The notes under the pieces are model-generated. The model did no database searches. It saw nothing but the letters and a program-made list of their open reading frames with translations, and had not been told where the DNA came from. From the NCBI GenBank assembly GCA_020002185.1, contig CM034534.1, forward strand, positions 19,074,271-19,138,270: 64,000 nt of DNA. The letters are read 5' to 3'. The position numbers were made by a program, and so were the translations under genes. Numbering within the stretch: position 1 is the first letter of the stretch; each line of letters opens with the position of its first letter. This stretch comes from Paraescarpia echinospica (Eukaryota; Annelida; Polychaeta; Sabellida; Siboglinidae). Below are positions 55,860 through 64,000 of the stretch, piece after piece.

Positions 55860-56884
55860 GTAAAGTTCGTCTAGTGGCGTTTGTCGTGAGTTAATGCACG
55901 ATATATGGGAATATAACACACTGATATGTTTAGCTGTTAGGGTAATTAACATTACTTAATAAATATATATATCAATATATGGGAACATATCAGCCTCATT
56001 TGTTTAGCTCCTAGCATAGTAAACATTACGTAATATAATAGAAAACACGGGGCGTGCGAATTGTTACTGGCTACAAGCAGAGGCCCCCCACTCGTGACTA
56101 ATTCTGCAGCACCATACAACCTCACCAGCTTTATAGTCCCAGGACTTTTATGGCCAGAATAGGGTCATGTTGGAACAAATTGCAACGGAAGCATTTCTCG
56201 CAGTTTTGAAAGCAGGTATATATCCAAGATAACATATCAAAAACTATACAGCTCTAAAACTTGGGGAACATTGTCAAAATTACGCAAATGTTGGGGCATC
56301 CTCAGTAGCTTTTCCTGTGCGATTTCGTACCGATTTTTCTTTCGAGACAAGGAATTAGCAAGATAATATTGATGTAAACCTCAAATAATCCAAATGGGTT
56401 TTCGTAAATCACAAAATATTATATTCAGACAACAAAACTGCATTCATATATTTTAATATTGTCTTAGTGTTTCAATGAAAATGGTTATTGGTATAAAAAC
56501 ATGCACGACTAACTTGAATTACTTGTCCAATTCGTCTCCTACAAAGACCTACATAAGGTGATTATGCTCAGAATCATTATAAATATGTTACTCTCATAAG
56601 CATGTATTGTACATATTATATAGAGTAATTACATTTAACATGGGAACATTGTTTATATTAATTATAATGACCTTTTGACATTAAGTCAACATATAAATAC
56701 ATGACTCACGCTAATAGGCTTAATTGAGGAAACACTGCGTATTCTCTCCCATATATCATAATTATAATCTGCATTACTATAACTGTCATGAGCATTGACC
56801 GTATACGTAACAAAACACTGGTGCATTTTAGTATTGCGCATAATAATTATAATGAACCCTTCCGTGATGTACGGTCAAACATGA
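55860..56884 (+). other. Intron 2 of the intact DEG/ENaC gene, unassigned part
   Basis: AT-rich intronic sequence with no recognised repeat family or exon. Confidence 0.6.
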
Positions 56885-57217
56885 ATCTCGAGAGCTCAAC
56901 AAAGTAAGTTCTTAGATAGTGCAGTAACCAGTCATTGGGACTGCATAAAACGCTTCTCCCTTTACTCCTTGGCAGACCTGTTTAATCGAGCACCATTGAT
57001 ACTTCTCTGGGAAGCATTCAAGCACGCTGCAGTTAATGCGAGAAGAGTATTTGTACAAATACCCTTCCCTGTATATAGCCAATTATACTGAGTCATACAG
57101 CTGAGTGATCTGGAGCAACGTACAGTGAACTAACTAGTCCAAGTTTCGACACCGCAACACACGATTTGAAAGCGAGTTCTCTCGATTGAGAGTTCAATGC
57201 CACTGCGCTCCACACAA
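56885..57217 (-). mobile_element. tRNA-derived SINE
   Basis: Minus strand starts GTGTGGAGCGCAGTGG (A-box-like, 57205-57217) with GCTTTCAAATC (degraded B box) near 57155-57165, then GTGTCGAAACTTGGACTAG near 57125. That last block is shared with the SINE head at 35385, so the two belong to one family or share a central domain. The 3' border near 56885 is approximate. It lies in the intron between TM1 and the finger exon. Confidence 0.6.
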
Positions 57218-57429
57218 ACACTTTTTAATTGAGGTACAATCGCTGCATTACGTATTCATTAATATCACAAGTTGTAATATGTTATTCAAATTACTGGAAC
57301 ATTCCCAACAATTCCAAATAAATATTTTTTTTGAAACCACAATCAGCATATGAATGTCATGAAATCATTAAACCTTAAAAACTAAAAAATATAAGACATA
57401 AAACCCTGAGTATATTACTACCAAGATTA

Positions 57430-58870
57430 CTTTTGATTTTTTTCTCCATCGACAAATGCATGAGTACTCATTGTTCATCTCCTCATCACTGACGTAACTC
57501 TAGATTTTGTTTGAGCAACCTGTGCCACGGTATTGACTATGTGCATGGAACACTCAACGTTGTTCCTGAGGCATGTGCACCTTGCCGTGTTGCAATCTGT
57601 GGAGCAGTTACACCAGATTACGTGCAAAAGGGCATCATCTGCTGGAGGCAGTTCTGTCATGACGGGAAGAAGATAACCGTCGCTCATCTTCCATCCCTAA
57701 CTTTCTGATCTCAAGTGGCTTACACCCATCCACTCCTGCACTTGCTGGTATACCCGCAAACTCTAATAGCGTGCTGCTGCAAATGTAGGGCGTAAGGTCT
57801 TTGGCTGAATGTGCGAAATCTTGACTGTCACCTTCTCACAAAATTTCTGTACCACAAAAAATCCACAATATCTTCCGGTTTCCGTTGTATAGGTATACAA
57901 GCACCATCTCACTTTCTGCTATAACATGCTCTATTGAAGCATCATGCATTCCAAACTGTTCAGCTTGCCTCCTGTGATGGCTGGAGCAATTGTTTTTTAG
58001 AGATGCTCCTTTTCCAAGGCCGATTAACCGGGAAAAGGTGTTACATTTTAATATAGCATGGGTGGAAATGACACCGTTACACACATCTTTGCCTAGCTGG
58101 TCTGTCACGGTCTCTATGTTCCCCACAAGTTCTTCTTTGTGATTGATCTTACCCCATTACGTATGAACAAGCTGTGGGCATTTGGGTCAGTATGGAAGCA
58201 GAAGAGGACAACCAGATATGAGTCACCCCCTACATAATAGTGTTCTCTGGCGTTGCACACTTGACTGCTGTCTGCAAAATCAGCGGATCTGCATCACCCT
58301 GGGCAGGTTTGTTTTGACCTCCTCTGCGCAACAAATTGACGAAACGGCGCTTGTTGTTTTTGTTTTCAAGGAAGATTCCCTTATATCGTCATCCCCATAT
58401 TATTGGTGAACGAAACGTTCGTACCATCTTTTCCTCCCACTCGTCTCTGACGTGCGTACGTTTAGTGTATGGATTGTGATATCCATCACAGACAATGAGG
58501 ATTGATCAACCTTCCATGTCAGGTCGTTACAGTACAGCATGCATAGCTCTCGATATATAGGAATTCTTATTGGCCAACGGATGGAATTGGACAAAGCCTC
58601 ACGATCAAACATATACTGACCTTCACCGATTGGCCTTGCAATGTCGTGTGTGAACCTACACGAGATGACTTCAGCAAGTACATATTTAAGGGGTTCTCGC
58701 ACCATTTATCTTTATCTATCTGGTCGGTGTCTCAAACGAACTTGTTACGACAATTATACGCTAGAGGAGGACCTCTTAGCTCATTTGAACATGTTTACCA
58801 TCAACCCGCAGGCTTTATTTAACTGAAGTACGACAGCTTGAATGAATACTGCATGACAGGTTTACCCATC
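57430..58870 (-). pseudogene. Decayed PIN-like/CXC-domain gene (uncharacterised invertebrate family)
   Basis: Minus-strand frames in order from the right: REPLKYVLAEVISCRFTHDI and GEGQYMFDREALSN (58700-58600), SSLSVMDITIHTLN (~58480), RRFVNLLRRGGQN with GDADPLILQTAVKCAT (~58330-58240), STHAILKCNTFSRLIGLGKG (58060-58000), ESEMVLVYLYNG (~57900), and a C-terminal CXC cysteine motif, HVIWCNCSTDCNTARCTCL (57630-57570), after SDGYLLPVMTELPPADD. From memory these blocks belong to large uncharacterised proteins spread by transposition in many invertebrates, with a PIN/FEN-like part and a Tesmin-type CXC end. Stops and frameshifts are frequent. It lies in the channel gene's intron on the opposite strand. 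Confidence 0.6.
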
Positions 58871-60640
58871 ATGGACGCCGAAATCTCCTGTTCAATGGCC
58901 TTCGCGCAGTCCTCATCGACATTGTAACTGGAATGCACACCTGCCATGATGCTCCTCAGGGTTTTTTCTAGATGGACGTCTGTCCGCCAACATCAGCAAT
59001 AGAGTTTGTGTAATCTTTCATGTCACAGCATTGTGTAAATTTGGTTATGTCCTATTGTTCATTTGTGTGGTATATAACTCCGAAACGTTATTGCACTGAT
59101 CTGTTGATTTATGCATAGGCTGGCATGGATAGCAGTCAGGTTAGTCGTTGCTGCTTGGCAATCGTTCTTCCCATCGCCAGTCCCTCGCCGGTCTTCATGC
59201 TGCACATGAATACTTTCAGCACGGATTGCGAACTCTCTATCCGGCATATGCGGCATTTACCTGGCATTCTACACGGAAGGGCAGGGGCACACATACGATT
59301 AAGTCTCGAGATTGTGTAGTCGTCGAAAGCAGCTGCCGTGTGGCTGTCTTCAGATGGACATTATTTACCCCATTTGCAACTAACCCTAATTTAGATTGTT
59401 ATTAGTGACGATACATTTGTTCTAATGTTGCCCACTATCGCCGTTGTCACAGAGTTGCTGCACAGATATAACTATGCGAAGCACCTGCCGATTTACAGGA
59501 GAGTGGTGGAACCCTTAATATGTCTGCCTACCAGGGCCCATTCCACAGATAGGACAGGTCGTTTTAGGGCTTGATCGCACGAAGTCAAAATTCCGAACGA
59601 CTGTGGATAATCTCCACGTGAACAGTTATGCCACATCAACAAGAAAGCCATCTACCGCATTGATCTGGAAATTGTGGTGGACGAATTATTGAGCTTTGCA
59701 GTTGTCAAAACATATATATTAGCGCACATATCAGACTTGCATGATGTACTCACCGTCCTGCGCAGATGCTTGCTGTACAGAAGAGTCCACTAATAAACAG
59801 CAAAACGCATGTATTACAATTATTTGTTTTTGTTTATTTTGCTATGATATGGGTCAAATACTTGACGGTGAACGTAGACTGCTGAATTTCGATAGTAGCA
59901 GGATTAAATATCCTCTATATTTAGCAAGATTAAATATCCACTGAACACATAACCCTAAAATTATCTCTCGTTTTTCGAAGAAGAAATAACAGCAGTCTGG
60001 TCAGGACCAGCAGCCCGACAGGGGTTCGAAACCGTGCGGCACGAAAGGTTGACCGATGGATTTACGACACCTATGGCTTCAATCGGTAGATTGGTGAACT
60101 GTGTCGAAGAACCAACATCGTTCGCAGTGTCTAATGCTGGACGTACACTGCTAAACTTTTGTTGCGAGTAGTCTGTTTGATAGATTAAAGATGCAGTCGA
60201 GTAATGTAAAATGGCTTGCAACTCAACAAAACTCGAGTCGCATGTTGATTTGACCGGTAGAACATTCATTGAACCGATTCATCATTTGAAAATTGAATCG
60301 CAGTAACAAAATGTGCATGATGTACGATGGTGTCAGACGTGACGTCGTCGATTCATTTTGATCAAACAGACGACTCCCAACAAAAGTTTAGCCGTGTACG
60401 CCAAGCATAAGACACCGAAACTTACACGGTTGTAGGTCCGTTTATATTTTATTGTAACAATAATCATCAGGACACCATTTATATGTGTGAATAGAAGAAA
60501 TCGTACGCTTTCAAACATTATCAATATTGTTGGGATCGGACGAACTGTAACGGTACTAGCAATCGTTCCAAAAAACATTTTTGGACGTGATTTCAATTAT
60601 TCATTTTTGGCTCGCTTATGTGAAGAGCAACTAAGCTGAT
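58871..60640. other. Intronic stretch with possible remnants of the PIN/CXC gene
   Basis: 59100-59700 is richer in GC and may hold further decayed parts of a transposon-borne gene (one frame reads HRYNYAKHLPIYRRVVEPL near 59460), but I cannot assign it. An inverted repeat lies at 60118-60420. Nothing else is recognised. Confidence 0.35.
60118..60420. repeat. Inverted repeat, ~60-bp arms, MITE-like
   Basis: GCTAAACTTTTGTTGCGAGT with AGTCTGTTTGAT (60150-60180) is inverted at 60360-60392. Similarity extends outward through GTGTCTAATGC (60127) and GCATAAGACACC (60406). Spacer about 180 bases, no coding capacity. Confidence 0.75.
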
Positions 60641-61010
60641 TCCTGAAGTGAAAGATCTTGGTTATGAAAGACGCCTATTAGAATGTGGGTTGACAACATT
60701 AGAGACTACTAGACTAAGAGGAAACCAAATATATGTTTTTAAGATATTGGAAAGTTATGAGGATATTGATAGAAATATTTTTTTCAAATTGAAAGAAGGC
60801 ATTTTAACCAGAGGGCACAATGCAGCATTAGACAAGGAACAGTGTAGGTTGGATATGACAAAGTACTCATTCTCTCAGAGGACAGTAAATGACTGGAACA
60901 AATTATCTCATGATTGTGTTAATGCTAGCAGTGTAATAATGTTCAAAAATAACATTGACAGCTATCTGGCGAGGGCGGATTATACGTAGGTGAAACATTG
61001 TTGGACTCTC
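60640..61010 (+). mobile_element. CR1-type LINE 3' end (second family)
   Basis: The + strand frame 60648-60989 reads KDLGYERRLLECGLTTLETT, RLRGNQIYVFKILESYEDID, CRLDMTKYSFSQRTVNDWNK and a stop at 60987-60989. This is the conserved C-terminus seen also in the CR1 at 17.8 kb and 62.9 kb, but from a different lineage. The ~113 codons are unbroken. It is 5' truncated near 60630. Confidence 0.82.
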
Positions 61011-61289
61011 GAAAAGGGGAATTATCGGGAAAAATGTACAATAACGTAAACATGTACCATTATATAACATTTCAAAAATAAATGTTTCATTAGTATATAT
61101 GGTATTAGTTAGCAAAGTTAATATCAAATAATATACAGGGGTATAAGAAAAAGTTGATCTGAATTACTAGTAGATGAAAAAAGTTTAATATTTTAATGGT
61201 TAAACAGTTATATTTTGACATTAAAAAATATTTATCGAACAATCCGTCGTGATGGTAATATAAGACATAGCATTGATAACGGTATACAC

Positions 61290-61358
61290 ATGCACAGGCT
61301 CACGCACACGCAAACGCACACACATACGCATAAACACATACACACACACACACTCACA

Positions 61359-61406
<48 letters not shown>

Positions 61407-61412
61407 CACAGG
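61290..61412. repeat. (CA)n microsatellite
   Basis: ACGCACAC-type units followed by pure CA. Precedes the finger exon, like the TG tract at 45.4 kb. Confidence 0.95.
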
Positions 61413-61576
61413 TACGCGTGTTAAATGCCGGATGTGTTGATTGGTTATTACTCATATAACACATTTTCATTTGACTTTTGCGCGTATGCGTGGGCCTGCG
61501 TCTGTTTGTGCGCGCGTGTTAATTGTCGTATGCATTGAATGCGTGTTACATGAACAATTGAATACCACTATTGTAG

Positions 61577-61738
61577 ACTCGTGGCTGCTGCAGACAATGG
61601 CATGTATCACTGGTTGGAAGACATGTACAATCGGACAAACCTCTCCACGTTCAATTATTCAGCATATGGTATCGGCAACGTGTCAATGATGGACGTCTAC
61701 CTCCAGAATAAGCATCTAAAGGAAGATATGATTGTGAG
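61577..61738 (+). CDS. DEG/ENaC exon 3, finger segment (DMIVR)
   Basis: Acceptor TTGTAG to 61576; donor GAG|gtaaat at 61739. One base completes the arginine codon from exon 2, then LVAAADNGMYHWLEDMYNRT, NLSTFNYSAYGIGNVSMMDV and LQNKHLKEDMIVR follow. N-linked glycosylation sites (NRT, NLS, NYS, NVS) fit an extracellular position. Canonical subunits continue with a C-x-W/F-x-G-x-x-C block, expected in the next exon beyond the window. 53 codons, no defect, phase matches exon 2 exactly. The paralogue is at 45591-45746. Confidence 0.88.
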
Positions 61739-61849
61739 GTAAATACATAGGTTCGAAGGTAAGAGTCGCATAGCAAAAGTAGATATAATTATCTCTTTTT
61801 ATTCAAGAAACATACCTTTTCTTTGGAATTCTGTAATATATAATTCATC

Positions 61850-64000
61850 ACCATTGTATAGCCGTAGTGTCCCGTGGTTGGGGAAAGACCTCAGCATATA
61901 ATTTCCAGATATGGCCGTCTTGAGTATCCTCTGCCCGATGGTGCCCTTCCAGTACTCCACTAGTTCGTCTCTCCACCGTTTCGCCGGTCTTTCTCTATAT
62001 CACGTCGTAAGGTCTCCAGATTGTGATACGTGGTATCTCTAACCTATTCGTTAGTATTTGTGTGAGAAATTTGTAGATGTTTGATAACATACATATCGGT
62101 CTGTAGTTTTTTTTTATTTCTTCTTTCCCTTTCTTCACCATCTTTGCGCTCTTCCAGCGGTGTGTATTCGTCTTTCTAATAAGCATTTCTTACACAGTTT
62201 AGCTACTGTCTTAGAGATGGTATCTTCTCCTGCTTTTAATGTTTCAAAGTATACATGGTCGTTGCCTGATGCATTCCATTTCTTCAAATCTCTTACCGCT
62301 GACTCCAACTCCCATGGTGTTTTCTCTGGTATTTCTTTCGTGTCGGGGTAAAGAATAATACTCTGTTGGCTGTCGTATAACTCGGTGAAGAATTCCTCTA
62401 TTCTTTCTATGATTATATATTGTTATTGTATTTCTCTACCCAGCTTATCGAGAGGTGTAATCTGTGCGTCTGTCTCGGCCTAGGGTCTGGGTTCTTCTGG
62501 CTTTCTTCAGACTGTTTCATGTCATTATCGTTTATCTTATGATTTCTTGTTTATACTTCCTGATGTCCTCCTTCGCTTTCTTTTTAATGGTCTTGCATTT
62601 CTTGCATTTCTTACGGTCGCCGTTATCCACCATTTTTCGTTTTTTTTTTTATCAACGCTCGTATTCGTGACAATGTTCTCGTATTTACTTGGTTGTTGAT
62701 TGCTAAGGCATACCTAAGTAGTCTTGTCGCACTTAGTTGGATCATCTCTGTGATGTGTTCGCACATGGTGTCGATGTCGTCTAGTTCTTGTAGGGTATCT
62801 AATTGATTTCTCAGTTCGAGTTGGAATTCGATCTTGTTTCCCTATTTGTTGGTTATCTACTGTTGTTGGTCTCATGTTTATCAACTTCTTCCTTTCTTCC
62901 TTGACGTCCAGTTTGATGTTGTTCATTACCATGTAGTTGTTCATGAAAATATTGATAGAAACATTTTTTTCTCAGTTAAGAAAAATAGAAGGACCAGAGG
63001 ACATGAAGCTACATTAGTAAAGGAGCAGTGTAGATTAGATATAAGAAAGTTCTCATTCTCACAAAGGACTGTAAATGAATGGAACATATTATCTCCTGAT
63101 TGTGTTGGTGCTAGTAGCGTGAATATGTTTAAAAATAAAATCGACACACACCTTAAAAAGGCGGGATACATGTAGATAAAAAGTATTGGACTCTCGATAA
63201 GCCAAAAGGCTTCCTTGTCCACCTGCCATCCAGAGTAATTTTCTGGATGGCAATCTTGTTAAATCTTGTTAAATGTTGTGGTCACTTTCGATGTTGACTT
63301 AGTTGATGACAGTTATGTATGTGCCCAAGTCTGGCCTGTTTGTCAGGATATAATCAATTATTTCTTCGTTTCTCCACCTGGGCTTTTCCACGTCCATCTT
63401 CTCTCTGCTTTCTTCTGAAATATCATATTCATAATCTTGTATTTTCTTGATGTTGCCCATTCTGCCAAGGCGTCACCTTTTTCGTTTCTCATTCCTAGGC
63501 TAAATTTGCCTGTTGTCGTTTCCATTGCGTTTGTTCGTTTCCTTCATTGCGCATTAAAGTCTTCCATCACTATAGTGTAGAGATTTGGTTTTTTTAATGC
63601 CACATCCTCGTCGTTGTAGAAGCTGTTCAATTCTTCTTCTGATCATGATGTTGTTGGTGCATATTCTTGTATTATCTTCAGTTTGTAGCGCTTTGTTATG
63701 TGGAGAAAAAGTTCTGCTACTCTGACTGATGCTATTAACCCGCATTATATTGTATTTTAATTGGTGATGAGAAAGCTTGCTCCTGCTTGGCCGTTGATCA
63801 ATCTGGAATGGTATAGTAGGTGGCCGCTTTGTAAGTAGTGAAGCATTCCTCTCTTCTTCGGACTTCTCCGATATCGATCACATCCCATACCAACCTGGTT
63901 TCCCTAAGTTCTTCCTCCAGTTCTTGTATCTTTTAATCTTTTACTAGTGTTCTTATCTTATACGGTGTTATTTTCCGTTTACTTACGTTCACACTGTTCG
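61850..64000 (-). mobile_element. RTE-type LINE, internally deleted and interrupted
   Basis: Same family as 32240-35200. The 3' end at 61855-62040 (TCCCGTGGTTGGGGAAAGAC) joins directly to the RT N-terminal region (KNYRPICMLSNIYKFLTQIL, 62100-62000), so roughly 1.1 kb of RT that is present in the other copy is missing. The linker region follows (62200-62700), then the endonuclease end (MVMNNIKLDVKEERKKLINM at 62940-62870). After the CR1 insert at 62936-63275 the rest of the endonuclease continues to the window edge (GDFN region degraded, 63560). Multiple stops. Confidence 0.78.
62936..63275 (+). mobile_element. CR1 3' end inserted in the RTE
   Basis: The + strand reads ENIDRNIFFSVKKN, TRGHEATLVKEQCRLDIRKF and FSQRTVNEWNILS to TAG 63173-63175, then a 3' region with CCAAAAGGCTTCCTTGTCCA and the terminal repeat CTTGTTAAAT (63254-63274). 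Nearly identical to the 3' end of the CR1 at 17.8 kb, so it is a young, 5'-truncated member of that family. It interrupts the RTE endonuclease between the VMINTKLD-type and GSDHR-type blocks. Confidence 0.85.

Noticed and set aside
59985..60040. A B-box-like GGTTCGAAACC suggesting a tRNA or SINE
   Set aside because: No A box at the right distance and no shared SINE core. Probably chance.

Overview
The window is from an AT-rich, intron-rich metazoan nuclear genome. I see no bacterial operons, no rRNA and no intact tRNA gene. The repeat set (L2-, CR1- and RTE-type LINEs, Penelope-like elements, tRNA-derived SINEs, hAT, pogo-like and long-TIR DNA transposons, a gypsy fragment, very long TG/TA microsatellites) and an expanded DEG/ENaC channel family suggest a marine invertebrate, perhaps a lophotrochozoan or another non-vertebrate bilaterian. 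The phylum cannot be settled from the sequence alone.

The only host genes I can support belong to one family, degenerin/epithelial sodium channels (DEG/ENaC), and all are on the + strand. Gene 1 enters from the left with a 1.56-kb exon (101-1661) that holds the CDCPKSC block and an unusual ~500-residue extension. It ends with the TM2 exon at 12883-13031. Relics follow in head-to-tail order: exon-1 relic (16.9 kb), cysteine-rich exon (23.7 kb), CPxxC-exon relic (25.9 kb), exon-1 relic (28.4 kb), open finger exon (45.6 kb), broken cysteine exon (46.9 kb), CPxxC exon split by a Penelope element (49.3-50.5 kb), and exon-1 copies at 51.8 and 54.1 kb. A new, apparently intact gene then starts at 55.0 kb (exon 1, TM1 exon at 55692-55859, finger exon at 61577-61738) and leaves the window on the right. 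The locus is therefore a tandem channel-gene array in which most middle units have died.

Transposable elements fill almost everything else and are often nested. 4647-8270 is a long-TIR DNA transposon with an RTE inside. 9.3-12.0 kb is a decayed LINE. 17.8-22.3 kb is a near-complete CR1 LINE whose ORF1 has a PHD-like finger and an SGNH-esterase domain. 30.0-36.1 kb is a single-ORF LINE split by a 3.2-kb RTE with a tRNA-SINE head. 36.2-38.8 kb is a Penelope-like element. 43.6-45.2 kb holds a gypsy gag/LTR fragment next to a hAT element. 57.4-58.9 kb holds a broken PIN-like/CXC gene. 61.9-64.0 kb is an RTE interrupted by a CR1 tail.

The strangest non-coding block is 38.87-41.28 kb. It is a field of degenerate GATCATCTCAAAA-type subrepeats in inverted arms and looks like a foldback element. 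Large duplications (14.5-17.5 with 26.3-28.9 kb; 23.2-25.9 with 46.5-49.4 kb; a 0.93-kb tandem copy at 53.2-55.1 kb) link the repeats to the history of the gene array.
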